Shown: positions 1 through 11,392, counted from the first letter of the stretch. The stretch is DNA of 64,000 nt from Limnephilus marmoratus (GCA_917880885.1 OU862906.1:63582165-63646164), one strand, 5' to 3'. Program-made: numbers and translations. Notes: a model not told the origin generated them from the letters alone.

Positions 1-526
1 AATTTATGTCCATCAACGATTTGTAGATTAAATATATAATATTGTAGTTATAAATGTGTTAAAATGAAAAGATATTTAGCTTCTTCAACATTTTCTTCAT
101 TCCTTAGAATTATCATAGAACATATTAAATGATGGGTATATGATTGTTTTATATGTTGGAGTTCTATTTGGTAGTATGTTTTGTAAATCTGTAATTTAAT
201 TTTTTAAAATTTAATTATTCTTTGTTCATAAAATATTTACTTTTGTACGCAGTTTTTTACAGGTTTTTCGATTACCACACTATTCCTGTATTATGGTAGT
301 CGAAATATGCATGTACTATATAAATATACCTAAGGTATTTTAAACAATGCAAAAAGACATTTAGTTTAAAAAAATGTATAAACTTTTATTTAAAATAATG
401 AAATAATGTGTCACCCACTCCATAGTATATGCCGTGTGTACGCGCAACTCAAAATTACCAGTCGACAACATGCTCATTTACATTCTTGAATGGTGGCCAA
501 TCTGGAAGCTCAACAGCGCTAGTGTG
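1..526. other. AT-rich DNA, no gene seen
   Basis: Low-complexity AT-rich sequence. I see no ORF with a family signature, no RNA gene and no clear repeat boundary before the SINE that begins at 527. Confidence 0.6.
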
Positions 527-931
527 ACGGCCGGCGTAGTGCAGCGGTAAGGCGCTTGACTCGCATTCCGAAGGTCGCGGGATCGGTTCCCGGCGTGGCA
601 AATAAATTTTATGTGATTAATTTGTGTACTTCACAATTTATTCATTTAAAATAATATATGGTATATTTGCGGCACGTTCCAGAGTGGAAGATACTCTCAG
701 TATCGCCCTGGTGAAAGTACACCATTCAGAATTGAAACGTTGCCTGAAGTGGCTTTAGCCGTGTTTGGTGACCAGATCCGAATAGCCAGGTACTTCCCCA
801 ACTTCATCTTCCCTATCTCCTTCCCTTCCCACTATCTTCAGCCTCACAACACACCCCAATTGGGATGCCATAGTCTCACTGGCTCGAGACGGGAGTAGTT
901 GGGACTCATGTGCGGTATTCATGTAAAAAAA
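527..931 (+). mobile_element. SINE family A, near full-length copy
   Basis: A tRNA-derived SINE. The head (527-600) reads like a tRNA: an A-box-like GTAGTGCAGCGGTAAG and a B-box-like GGATCGGTTCCCGG. The body (about 660-905) has the blocks GGCACGTTCCAGAGTGGAAG and AGCCGTGTTTGGTGACCAG, and the copy ends in poly(A) at 924-932. The 6-bp sequence AGTGTG lies just before the head (521-526) and just after the A-run, consistent with a target-site duplication. Other copies are at 26438-26861 (minus), 6603-6797, 16164-16900 and a fragment near 2000. SINEs of this kind are transcribed by RNA polymerase III and moved by a LINE; which LINE serves family A is not shown here. Confidence 0.85.
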
Positions 932-1269
932 AGTGTGGTTAAATATCATTTGCGTGATATGGCGCCTATGTGGTACGGTTTAAAATACATATATTGTTCT
1001 AAGAATTCAAAATTATTTTTTTAAATGGTTGATAAATATGGTGGTGAGTGTCAAGGAGTTTTTAAAAAATGGATAGAGTAACATAAATGTAAAAGTAATT
1101 TGAAAAAGGAAAAATTGGTTTATTTATAACCGTAACCCATCCCAGATAGTTTTACTATGAACTTATGTACCCACACATACTTTTAACTTAATAAGATGAT
1201 AAATAAGTTTTGTTGTTTTTCAGATTGGCGGCTTGCGACAGAAATAATAATTTTCATAATTCATAATAA
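932..1269. other. AT-rich spacer, nothing recognised
   Basis: No ORF, repeat or RNA gene that I can support. Confidence 0.5.
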
Positions 1270-1830
1270 TAATTTTCATCACTTAGAAATCACCAGACCT
1301 TCTCCTGGATAATAAAACTATTTAAAGTAGACAAGAGTGGGGAGATTACAAAGCACTTTTTTATCAATGTGAAGGATGATTTTTTCCATACTTTTGTGGT
1401 CAAATTCCAGTGCTCTTTTTCCTGTACTTTTGGACATCTTATTATTATTTGTGTTTTCTTCTTCGGAGTCGCTAGATGTCGCTTTTTGTGTTTTCTTTTG
1501 TCTCTTCAGTGGGTTGAAGATTGGATATTGATTTTAAATAAATAAAAAAAGGATATTGTAGGATTCGATCCTTGGTCCGCTAAATGTCTGCAGAAGTTCG
1601 TCAGGCACTTTATACCACTACACTAAAGGAGACTTGCGTGGGACTGTGGATTTAATTGGAACCGAATGCCTACCCATGAATAAAATAAATATTTTATTGC
1701 TATCTCATTCTCTCGCAGGCTAAATCTAACAGATGTATGTATTTGTCTCTTTTTATTGTCGCTAGTTTCCGTTTAATCGAGTTTCAAATCACAACGGTGC
1801 TAAAGCAGTTTTCACTTCAAAAACTTCAAA
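1270..1830. mobile_element. SINE-like family II with internal minus-strand tRNA-like part
   Basis: A repeat family with six partial copies here (also near 28190, 30645, 32088, 38805 and 56020). This copy holds a minus-strand tRNA-like segment at 1556-1645 whose B-box complement GGATTCGATCC is clear. The shared right-hand block follows (1690-1815): CTCATTCTCTCGCAGG, then GAGTTTCAAATCACAACG and GTGCTAAAGCAG. Ends are not defined and I saw no target duplication. It could instead be a DNA element that captured a tRNA; the tRNA-like core argues for a SINE. Confidence 0.55.
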
Positions 1831-1984
1831 GACATTGCACAGGAATGACTGACAAGATATCCACCTACACCAGCGCCAATGGCTGATTCAAGCGTTTCAG
1901 ATTAGTTGCCATTTTCGGAGATCCGCGTAGTCTCCAAGAAATCAGAAAATGTTGTACCGTTACTTAATACTGTACCGTTTCTGT

Positions 1985-2105
1985 TCGAGGGCGGGAGACA
2001 TGAGGCGTGTCGTGTATTGTCATATATTCTGATCGCCAAACACGGCCACAACCATTTCAAGCGATGTTTCCTTTCAGAATTATGGTTTTTCGATAAAGCA
2101 ATACA
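1985..2105 (-). mobile_element. SINE family A, diverged internal fragment
   Basis: The stretch ATATTCTGATCGCCAAACAC followed by CATTTCAAGCGATGTTTC matches, with substitutions, the minus-strand body of the full family A copy near 26590-26660. Head and poly(A) are missing. The overlapping open frames on both strands are incidental. Confidence 0.6.
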
Positions 2106-2225
2106 TAGAGTAACTTCTACCAACGAAAGTGTCAAAATATGCCAACTATGTATTTTTTTTAGTTAATTATTTGTGAAAGAACAATCGAAAACAATAAAAT
2201 TAAATTAATGACTATTATCTTATTA

Positions 2226-2780
2226 TTATGTCAATAACTGTGCTAGCAAACAACAGTAATAATCAGGTATTAATTTTTTATTTTATTTTACTTTCTTGTT
2301 TCTGTTCTCTTTCTACTCGTAGTTATCATTAAACAAGATATGTACGTAGGACTATAATATGAAATGCAAACACCATTACCTTATGTTTTAATTATTTTCT
2401 TCTAAGTACACATTTATTTATAACTTTAATTTATTATTATTATCATTTCAACAACTACGCTAAACAAACCATGGCTGTTTTATGTTTAAATTGATTATTT
2501 AATTTTTATTTTATTCTTTCTCTTCTTTTTTTTCTTTATTTTCTACATCACATGCATGTAGGACTATAATATGCAAAGCATACATAAGTTACCTAAATGT
2601 TTTAGTCCTCTTAATTCCTCTTAAGTTACCTTTATGTTACTTATATGTACCTATCTACTTTTTCTTTTTAAAATTAATATTCTTTTCTATGCCAAACAAA
2701 TAACAGTTTTAAATTTTTAATTAATATTCTTTCTCTTCTTTTTATTTCATCAATTTTCTTTCTTTTTTTCGTACAAATCA
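2226..2780. repeat. Degenerate tandem duplication, about 212-bp unit
   Basis: The phrase GTAGGACTATAATATG occurs at about 2345 and 2557, and the flanking T-rich blocks (TTTATTTTATTC... and CTTCTTTT...) recur in the same order, with a partial third unit near 2690-2780. It looks like a tandemly duplicated AT-rich non-coding segment, possibly a LINE 3' UTR. Confidence 0.5.
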
Positions 2781-3300
2781 TGTTCCACATACCTATAATA
2801 TTTTGACTGTCCTAAAACGGGAATACTCCTAGTTGGGCAGTCAAAATTTTTTAATAAATTATGTATATAAATGTATAAGCTTGTGCTAAATAAACAAATA
2901 AATAAATAAATAAAATATTTAATTGCGAATACCATGATTATAGAACCCATGTCTTATTATAATTATAATGAATTACCAATGTAAATTAAAAATGTAAAAT
3001 AAGTTAAAATTTCATTTGAACTTTTCTTCTGCATTTATAAAAAATGTTTTTTGATATTCAGCCATCAGTTTTAAATATGTGAGTGGGTCAAAACGTTCGA
3101 GGTCGCAGGCAGCTATTCGCGTGGGAAACTATTCTTGAGTGAAAGTGAAGAAACGTGTGAATATTTTCAATATTTACATTCATTCGTCCCCATTGGAAAT
3201 ATAATACAAAAAATTATATTAGTCAGGTTTTTTTCTTGAAAGAGAATTCTGTGACTTTCATTGTAAATGCCACCGATAGGCGTTACTTTGCTAAGAAAAA
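2781..3300. other. AT-rich DNA with an (AAAT)n run
   Basis: A simple (AAAT)n run at about 2890-2915 follows TGTGCTAAATAAACAAATAA, a form typical of LINE 3' tails, but no reverse-transcriptase coding precedes it that I can read. The rest has no recognised feature. Confidence 0.4.
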
Positions 3301-3302
3301 AG

Positions 3303-3770
3303 ACTCCAGATACTAATATCTACAGCCTGTATGTCGGACGAATATCTACAGCTCATATGTTGAACTAATATCTACGAACTTCAGAGTATTGACTAATATC
3401 TACAGAGCTAAGGTCGGACGAATATCTATGACGGTCCCAGTGTTGACTAATATCTACCTACAGAGCGTAGGTTGGACTAATAAGCTAAATGTGTTCAATA
3501 GTCCGATATTAGGGATTTTTACATACATACTTACATAAATTAAGTTTTTTTAACTGCATACGCAATATTACGTTATTCCAATATGCTATACATAATTGCA
3601 AATCCAACCTCTGCCAGTGTTGTAGATATTCGTCAACACTTTGGTTGTCATAGATATTAGTCAGCAGTTTGAGCTGTAGATATTCGTTAACACTTTGGTT
3701 CTCATAGATATTAGTTAAATTTTTTCAGTTTTTGGAATTCCTGTAGATATTAGTAGACGCCTCCAGAAAA
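3303..3770. mobile_element. Foldback element made of inverted arrays of a 13-bp motif
   Basis: Six copies of a motif close to ACTAATATCTACAG (or ACGAATATCTACAG) stand at about 3311, 3338, 3364, 3392, 3418 and 3447, spaced 26-30 bp. After a central AT-rich part, five copies of its reverse complement stand at about 3621, 3649, 3676, 3705 and 3742. The outer ends also match inverted (TACTAATATCTACAG against CTGTAGATATTAGTA). Regularly spaced inverted arrays are known from foldback elements and from subterminal transposase-binding sites. There is no ORF, so it would be non-autonomous. Target duplication not identified. Confidence 0.65.
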
Positions 3771-3794
3771 AAGCTTTCAATCTTCTCCAGGATA

Positions 3795-3935
3795 TCCAAA
3801 GTTAAGTTAAGCTTTGTACAATGTTAGCAGCTGGTCACTAATGGAGAATCTGCCAGCCCCATTCAAGACACCCAGTTTCTGGGAAGCCAGGTTTACTCGG
3901 GTTTCTATGTCGCCCCGATACTCTGTCGACTTCAT
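3795..3935 (-). pseudogene. LINE B fragment (reverse-transcriptase C-terminal part)
   Basis: Minus-strand translation gives VNLASQKLGVLNGAG followed by SDQLLTLYKA. It aligns with VKLASQKLGVLYRAR and SAQLLTLYKS in the larger LINE B copy at 33550-34214. This region lies after the RT catalytic core in Jockey-type LINEs. It is a short, isolated, inactive piece between the foldback element and a family F SINE. Confidence 0.7.
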
Positions 3936-4166
3936 TCTAAATCTTTGAATATTTTCTTCTCATTTCATGTCATTTATCAAAAATATCTTTATAGCTCATC
4001 AGTTAGTACATATAGTACATCAGTTACTGTTGACTTTGTGACTTTCTGAAAGGTAATTTTATTCTGTTCCCGTCCCCATTTCTCACCTCACACTTGAGCT
4101 TGTTAGTGTTAGAGATTAATTTCATCGCTAGCGAATTAACACAAATAATACCATTTCAAGAAAGAC

Positions 4167-4630
4167 TTTTTTTACATTAGCTCCACACAGGAGGCACTGA
4201 GGAAAACAATTTCCCTAGGGGCCTATGTCATCTTTGAGGGTGCTATGTGAAGGGTTTTTTTAAGAGAAAGGAAGGAGATATGGGAAGGAAAAAGGTATGA
4301 GGGGTGGGTAGGAATCTTGGGGTCAGTGTGGCCAGGAGTGACGGACGTATGAATCTATTCCTCACATTGCGGTGCAAAGGCGAAGAGTCTGGAGAATCCG
4401 ACTGGAGAGGTCAAAAGGCCTCCCTCAAATCAGTCTCCTCCGATCCAGCCCACCATGCAGTAGTTGGGCAAACGTATACGCCACCAAGACCTAGACAAAC
4501 CTCATCCCATGAACTCGGGCACCCCTGCTAAGTCACCAAACGTAGCGAACCTCTTGGGGTGACCTGTGGTAGGGGTGTTGGTTGTCCAATAAATGGTTCC
4601 CGGGGCGGCGGTACCCATACCCGCCTCCCA
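4167..4630 (-). mobile_element. SINE family F, long copy with LINE B-like tail
   Basis: On the minus strand the element runs from its head near 4630 (GGCGGTACCCATAC complement) through AGGTCACCCCAAG and a C-rich body to a poly(A) at 4167-4173. The last 100 bases carry CTCCACACAGGAGGC and TTTCCC-GGGCCTATGTCATC (plus-strand reading), which is also the 3' end of LINE B at 33550-33650. Other copies: 38521-38803, 50577-50970 and 62065-62765. The origin of the head is unresolved; I could not fold it into a tRNA or match it to 5S RNA. Confidence 0.75.
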
Positions 4631-5576
4631 AATTGAAAAATTGACTACGACCAATGCATAATTAAAACACCCGTTTGATAAAATATATACATATACCACC
4701 ACAATACGGGCATGTGCCTAGCACGGTGGTCAAAAAATTCTCAATTCATTTAAGAAACAAGTCAGTGAATAAAGATAACTTTAAAAAAAAAATTAAAAAT
4801 TTATTTGGTAATCAAGAAGATGTAAAATACATGAAGAACGAAGCTGGTGCAAAAAAAAAACGGAGAAATGCAAGTTATATTGTTAAACATCTCATTTTAA
4901 CCTATAAAACTTAACAAAAAAATAATAAAATATTTGTTATTTTTCAAATCTGAACTGGGAGATTATGTTACGGTTATTTTAATGACGTGCATTGAAAAAC
5001 AGGCAGTGTAAAACGAAGCACTCTATTTATACTATACCCACCCTTTCTATGAGTTGTCTAAATAATTGGGGCTTGAAACTGGAGGCCTTTTATCCCGTTC
5101 TGGTACACCGCATACCCTTTTAGAGATTTCGTGGGAACAACTTTACTTGTTGGTGGGTACTATCGCCTAACAGATTTATGTGAAGGTAACCAACTTTGAT
5201 GGATAACTGATAGCAATGTTTAAATTAATTTATGGAAGTGTTGATTAAGTCACTGTAAATATTATATGGTTTTGATGGGATTTTTAGAGTATATACCTAT
5301 TAGGAATAAATTATAAAAAACTTACCATTACCAAAAGGAACCAAAAACCGTAACCAAAGTGATCACATATTTTTTCAATGCATAGATAGTGAATCAATGT
5401 GGAGAAACGTACTATTTGCGTATATTTTAAGTGCAATGCAATCTTCACGAAGTTAATAAAAATAGTAATCCAAAACGTTCACGAAAGCATCAAATTTTTG
5501 ACACTTTTATATTAGAAATTCACACTTTTGAAAATCCGTATCCATCTATAACTCACTTCTAAGATTTTAATATATT
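4631..5576. other. AT-rich DNA, nothing recognised
   Basis: An open frame at 4675-4914 is lysine-rich low-complexity sequence with no family signature. No other feature seen. Confidence 0.5.
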
Positions 5577-6195
5577 CATTTTTTTATAAGAAAAACTCTC
5601 TTTTTATAAATTTTGAAGGTTATTCCCATTAATGTAATAAATCATTGAAGAAGAAGATAGCAATAATAATCTAAACGAAAATATGAAAGAGAACAAGACA
5701 CATAAAAACAGACAATGGTCGCAACTGGAACACGAACCCAGACCTCTCATGTAACCGGGACGTGGCGTTAACCAATTTCGCTAACGCCACCTTATGTCTA
5801 ACTGTCATATTTGTCAATCTCATTTCAAATTTTAGAATTAACAAAATTTTCTTCAACTAATTATTTTTCCATATTATGGGCAACTACCCTTTTTATTGCA
5901 AACAATCATTCTAAGAATTGGTTTGTAACCTGGATAGCGTCTCGGATAAATATATCCGAATTTATTCATATGAAACTATTGACTTTTTATGAAAGCCTAA
6001 ATGAATAATCATTTTTTTATAAGAAAAACTCTCTATTCATAACTTTTGAAGGTTATTCCCATCAATGTAATATGTATATCATTGAAGAACGTTAGTCCTA
6101 GTTGAGACCATTGTCTTTTTCTGTTTTCTGTGTCTTGTTCTATTTCATATTTTCGTTTAGATTATTATTGTTATCTTCTTCTTCCATGATATTTT
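5577..6195. mobile_element. Inverted head-to-head tRNA-SINE element, family B
   Basis: Two inverted arms of about 75-80 bp lie at 5645-5720 and 6108-6190. Both contain GAAGAAGAAGATAGCAATAA-like ends and CTAAACGAAAATATGAAA, near-identical when one is reverse-complemented. Inside the left arm, on the minus strand, is a tRNA-like head (about 5715-5800) with an A-box-like TGGCGTTAGCGAAATTGG and a B-box-like GGTCTGGGTTCGTGTTCC. The right arm keeps only a stub of the head. A flanking block (TTTTTTATAAGAAAAACTCTCT) occurs twice in direct orientation, at 5581 and 6012. The structure reads as two SINE monomers with heads inward and tails outward. Confidence 0.65.
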
Positions 6196-6602
6196 AATAT
6201 ATCTTTTTATGTTCCGGTATGCATGAAATTAATTTCGCCTATATTGTAGAACTCCTGCAAGCTTCTAAACCTAAAGAATGGAAGCCTGTTTAAATGTTAC
6301 AGAAGGATTGGAAATTATCAATAAGCTGAATAAATACAATACTTACAATATTTTGAGGTAAGTTCTGCTCCTAGGTAACTTCGATATCAGCGTTTTTGAG
6401 TAACATACTAAAAGCATAACTAGATTTCCTCATATATGAATGCTACAAACAAAATAGTCGTAATGTATTAGAATCATCAAGCTGTTTGAATATGTTTTTG
6501 AGGGTATCTCCAAAAAACAGTAAAGTTTAATTCTATAATTAGGCATCTCTAGTTACCAAAAGTGTTTCTCCATGCTTATATTAGGTAACTAGACTAAAAT
6601 TG
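6196..6602. other. AT-rich spacer, nothing recognised
   Basis: No supportable ORF, RNA gene or repeat. Confidence 0.5.
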
Positions 6603-6797
6603 ATGGCCGGCGTGGTCTAGGGGTAAGGCTCTTGACTCGCAATCCGAAGGTCGCGGGATGGAATCGCGGCGTTAACAAATAAATTTTATTTTAATAATTT
6701 GTGTTATTTCACAATTAATTCATTAAAAAATAATAATATACAGTAAATTGGCGGCACGTTCGAGAGCGGAAGATACTTTCAGTATCGTCCTGGTGTG
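6603..6797 (+). mobile_element. SINE family A, 3'-truncated at a LINE junction
   Basis: Head (ATGGCCGGCGTGGTCTAGG) and body up to CAGTATCGTCCTGGTGT match the full copy at 527-931. At about 6798 the SINE stops and LINE coding sequence begins. The rest of the SINE does not reappear after the LINE tail near 7640. Confidence 0.75.
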
Positions 6798-7640
6798 TAC
6801 TAAAATTTGTGGAATTGTATTGTTGATTTCGTTGCATTTTTATATTATGTTTGCTTATGTCCGTAGCTTACTAGAATACGCATCACAAGTTTGGAATCCG
6901 CAATACAAATCATATGTGGAAAATCTAGAACGTGTTCAAAATCGTTTTCTACGATACTTAGATTTCCGCAGCTACCGCCCACACCTAAGTCACCAAGATT
7001 CAGCCGCGTACTTCAATATACTATCATTAGAATTTCGAAGAAGCTCGGCCGATGTACTTTTTCTTCAAAAAATAGCCAGATCCATCGTAGATTGTCCAGA
7101 ACTCCTAGAACGAATACAGATACGAGTTCCTAACAGACGAACAAGATCAGACATGATTCTTAGCCTCCCTCAGTGCAACACTAATTCTAAGCAGAACTCT
7201 TTCATCTATCGTGCATCCAACACTTTCAACACACACTATACATAATTTGACATTTTTTACTCTGCACCACATTCGTTAAAATCACACAGGCATTCTCTCG
7301 ATACTCTACAATAACAATTCTTATAGATACTCTCTGATACAACCACCACTCTATAAACTTCCTTTTTTTCTCTTTTAATTTTTTGTCACGCATATTTTTA
7401 TTACTATACCTCAACTTAACCGATCCCCCCCATACTACCCCTTTCCTATTCCCAAATAAATAACTCGTCTCTTGAAATGTAATTTTTTATTAGAAAATAT
7501 CTCTGAATTCACCACACACTTGTATACAATACTCATGTGGAAACCTGTAAATGGTTCAATTATTGTACTCAATTATTATATACTTTGTTGTTAATGTAAA
7601 CTGTTGGTCTCCCAAATAAATAAAAATAAAATAAAAATAA
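6798..7640 (+). pseudogene. LINE C, 5'-truncated: RT C-terminal domain and 3' UTR
   Basis: The frame ending at 7243-7245 encodes the segment after the RT core of a Jockey-type LINE: SLLEYASQVWNP (the position of the usual LEYGSPVW-type motif), then ENLERVQNRFLRYLDFR and CPELLERIQIRVPNRRTRS. Endonuclease and catalytic RT motifs are absent, so the copy cannot move itself. A roughly 400-bp AT-rich UTR follows and ends in (AATAAA)n near 7615-7640, a common LINE tail. The first residues of the annotated frame lie in the SINE, so its ATG is not a real start. The sharp junction with SINE A suggests insertion by truncated reverse transcription; no clear target duplication was found. Confidence 0.75.
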
Positions 7641-9329
7641 AAATATGTAACAACTAGGTAAATCTTTCCATTTATGTAAATAAATTCATATAAATAATGC
7701 TTAGCCATTTTCTTATTTCCAAAATATTATCTATAAATATTCCGATCTAATCTACGATTTAGTACAAATATATAGCAACCGATTTATCAGAATGATTACC
7801 ATTTTCCGAAAAAGCTGATTTCAGAGTTACCTAGTTGTGGTAATTATTACCACACGATATTATAATAATTATAGAATTTGGATGACTTGTGTAGCGCCGT
7901 TTTTGTGAAAAATCAACTCAAGGACACTGTACAAATGATATCTCTACAATCTCACTTCTAAGTACAAACTAGACAAACCATTATAACAACTTATGGCTAA
8001 GATATAGATAATGAATAAGTCAAATAACAAATCGAGAAAATGCCACAACGTAAAGATACGAAAAAATGGAACAAGAAATCGTGTGTCGTAAAGTTTGCGT
8101 GTTCAATTTGTTTCTGATCCGCTTGATCGCAGACTACCAAGAATTTTCATTAATCAAAGAAACAACAAAACAAAAAATACCACCCCAACTCTTTTTCGCA
8201 CGAATTAAGCGCGACCGACGTTAAAATCAACAATCCCTGATTGGTTCTGGACTTCAATAAAATTGTGTTAACGATGAAGTTCGTACAAATCCATTTATCC
8301 GACAATTTAATGGTCCCGTATCTGTCATTCCGCGAAGGTGGTGGAAAGCAAACCTTATTGCGGCGGGCATAAGGGGTGGTGTCTATGGGGGGTGGGGTGG
8401 TTTAGGTTCCTCCCTCCATTTACTTCTGGCCTGCCCCCGAGAGCAGTTCGCCGTTACAGTCTGCAACAAGCGGTCGTGCCTGTTAACTACACCCTGCGCC
8501 GGGCTCTTCCGGGACCCCTACGTTCAAAATATAAACAATGCATTAGAAAAAAAAAACTTTCATAAAAAAGTGTTCACGTTTTAAAATGCAAATAGTCTAA
8601 TTTATCCATAAATATAATTAACTTAATTAAGAACTTAGCTATCTATCCACATAGAAGAATAAAATAAGTTTAATAATCGTAGTTTGGAAGAAATATTCTT
8701 TAGAAAAGCTTTTTAACCTTAATTCGTGATTTAAAATTCAATTGTTTAGTAGTAACAATATTCCAATCAATCTGATAAGTTTCGTTCATGAATAAAATTA
8801 AGATAACAAAGGTTTTAATTCCTTTATGAAAGTCAAATTAATTAGTGTTGATTAGGCCCATAAAATATTCAAAAGTGTATCCACGGTGAAGACAAAAAGA
8901 CAATTCAATTCATTATAAGATTTTGACGCTCCGAATTTAGCATTGAAATGAGAAAGAAAAACTGGAAATACAAAAGTTTCGCAGAAAACTTGGAAAGAAA
9001 TTTGTTCGGACTCTGAACTTTTCGTGGAGGAAACCTTTTGCAAACTAGATTATGAAGTATTGAGGCTTTTGTGGGAGGAATATTTAACTAAGTGGAAGGT
9101 GCATTCGGGAGCTTTCTGGTTTCATACAGTCGATCCAATAGAAAGGTAAGCAAATTTTTTTCACTCCATTTAAAAGAATATGAAATTTGTATTTAATCGA
9201 ACCTGCTAAATTAATTGTAACCATGGTATTTTGGGAATTCTGACGGAAATGAGGGAGGAGAAAAACAGGTAAAGGAAAAGAAGAGTTTGGGATATCTGAC
9301 TAATCAGACCACGTCACGAACACGTTAAC
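7641..9329. other. Unassigned DNA with a GC-rich patch at 8330-8525
   Basis: Mostly AT-rich and unremarkable. The patch at 8330-8525 is clearly richer in G and C, holds a G-run (GGGGGGTGGGGTGG), and is followed by an A-run near 8548. It might be a retroposed fragment or SINE-like piece, but I found no A or B box and no second copy. The segment at 7885-7945 resembles the sequence just before the tandem array at 31310 (CGCTGTTTTTGCGAAAAATC). Confidence 0.4.
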
Positions 9330-9726
9330 CCCCCGCATTTCGAATTTCCATGATTTGAAACACATTTTCCTAAACACTTCACGTTATTAAAATCTTTAAA
9401 AAATGTTATTTTTGAAGATAATATGAAATTCCCTCCATAGAAAAAAATCACGAAGTATGCCCCGAAAATCATTAAAAACACGTTTTCGTATGTTATTTAA
9501 CATATCATAGGCTTGGAAAAATTCAGTTTGTTATTAAATGCTAATTTCGACATTTTTGGAGAGATTTTTGCTCTCTTAAACGAATCGTGTTTTATTTAAT
9601 ATTTTCTCAATAGCTTAATTATAATCGTGTTTTACGTATTACCGTGCTTCATCTAACAATCTTATTTGCATATCTCTCTTTCAAACCATATTCTTCGTCT
9701 TTTTAATGCCTACAGCAGAGCCTTAA
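9330..9726 (+). mobile_element. Family H inverted-end element, diverged copy
   Basis: Order and wording follow the better copies at 53676-54106 and 61322-61750: an AACACGTT-type block, GAGAGATTTTTGCTCT, AACGAATCGTGTTTTA, then CATATCTCTC and GCAGAGCCTTAA at the right end. Strong divergence at the left end hides the terminal repeat. Confidence 0.5.
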
Positions 9727-10261
9727 GAAAGGGGCCATAACAACTCTCATATCGTTCATGGGCGGGAAAAAGGTTATGAACAAAATAAATATTATGCACC
9801 AAGCGTAGTAAGAATCGTGGCTCACTAATCAGGCACAAAAGTTTCTCTCTTGTGATAATGTAGGTATATATGACCAAGTATGCTTTTAAATATAATTTTT
9901 AGTATAATATATGTGTAAAACTTTATGTTACTATTTTTTTAATATTATATATTATCAAATATAAACATATATATATTATCAAAAAATGTTCAGGAGAACC
10001 AAATTAAGATTGGCTTGTATCTGAAAAATTGGTAAAATTATTATAATAATTATATGTTATAATATTTTTGGTAAAATTATTATAATAATTATATGTTACA
10101 ATATTTTTTTTAAATTTAAACGGAATCGTAATCTTCAAATTTAATTTTAACACGGAAAAACTTATTTTATGGCACCGTTTTAATTCAAAATTAATAATGA
10201 ATTAGTTTTTACCAATGTTTTAAAACTGAGTGGTTACAAATGTTTAAAACATATTTTAGTT
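9727..10261. other. AT-rich DNA with a short 50-bp tandem pair
   Basis: GGTAAAATTATTATAATAAT occurs twice, about 40 bp apart, near 10030 and 10070, each followed by TATATGTTAYAATATTTTT. Nothing else recognised. Confidence 0.45.
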
Positions 10262-10512
10262 TTTTTTTATAGCTTTTGAAGGTTAAACACAACAAAAATG
10301 TAATATTAATCTTTGAAGAAGAAGATAATACTAATTAATATAAACGAAAAATAAAATAGAACATGATTCACAAAATAAAAAATAAAAAAATAGATAAGAC
10401 TAAAGATCCTGGGTTCGATTCCCATTCGCGACCGTTTCCTTTTTATTTTGTTTATATTTTGAGTCTTGTTTTGTTTATATTTTCTGTATTATCTTCTTCT
10501 TCGATGACTAAA
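10262..10512. mobile_element. Family B inverted tRNA-SINE, short copy
   Basis: The left arm has GAAGAAGAAGATAATACTAA then ATATAAACGAAAAA. The right arm is its inverse, ending TATTATCTTCTTCTTCGATG at about 10507. Between them, on the plus strand, is a B-box-like TGGGTTCGATTCCCA at 10410-10425 leading into the right arm. The A box is missing. The plan is the same as the copy at 5577-6195 with a shorter centre. Confidence 0.6.
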
Positions 10513-11392
10513 TGTTTTTAATTATTTTGTATTTTGTGAGTTTAATCTTTTGAATCGTAAAAGATGCAACTGGTTTGATAGGAATATGACCTTTGTCTGG
10601 AAATTCAATACATAATGATAGATTTCTGTGGCGGTCCTTCCCTCAGGACAATTGGTCAAAAACCTCCCAAAATTATAAGATCACAGTAAAACATAATATT
10701 ATTTTGAAATATTAAGCAACTCAAGACAATGGTATTATTCTAATGTATTCTAAATGTACCGCTAGATAGCGGCAGAGGCAAGTAATGACATCTAACCTCT
10801 TAAATGGAAGCTTTCTTTCCTACGCACTGTGATTGGCTGGGTCAAATTATGAAATGCCCCGATATCATATCTTCTTTGTGTGGTGCGTAAAGAGTTACGC
10901 ATTACACAATGCACGAGATGGCACTATGTGACTTAGTAAAAGGTTTTCGGATTCTGAAGACAGTTTGGGTCAGTGCCGTGAGGGAGAGAGAGCGTGCTGA
11001 ATATTATGCGTCTGAAAGAGATGGTTTGATAAACCTAGGTTGATGTTGCATAATTTACGCTTGTCGCATGAAGTAATTTACTATATTAAATGTAATTTGA
11101 TGTATGTGGATGAATTTGACTCTTAAACTCGTGAGGTTCCTACGAATGAACATTATCATATTTAATTTGATATTGTATCACAGATACCTAATACCATTTT
11201 TTTAAGTGACCTTCCACATCTGAACCACTAGAGCCATCTCTAGGTACCTACTCTAAACCAAATGATTTAAATATGTATTTTAATATGCCTTTGTATATGA
11301 CTAAGATTTTTTATTTGTTTCATTTATTGTATTTTCAAACAATTAATTTATCACACAAGTCTGTATCAGGAAAAAATATTTTAGCCGTGATT
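10513..11392. other. Unassigned DNA
   Basis: Contains a small palindrome CCGCTAGATAGCGGC near 10760 and a GA-rich stretch near 10982. No gene or element boundary that I can support. Confidence 0.45.

Noticed and set aside
1902..2166. Overlapping 77- and 86-codon ORFs
   Set aside because: The region is a diverged SINE A fragment; both frames are by-products.
3303..3770. CRISPR-like array of short regular repeats
   Set aside because: The DNA is from an animal, units are partly inverted, repeats vary and spacers are not of uniform length. A foldback element explains it.
8852..9180. Possible exon ending at a GTAAGC donor near 9146
   Set aside because: All three plus-strand frames upstream of the donor contain stops within short distances, and no acceptor-bounded frame was found.
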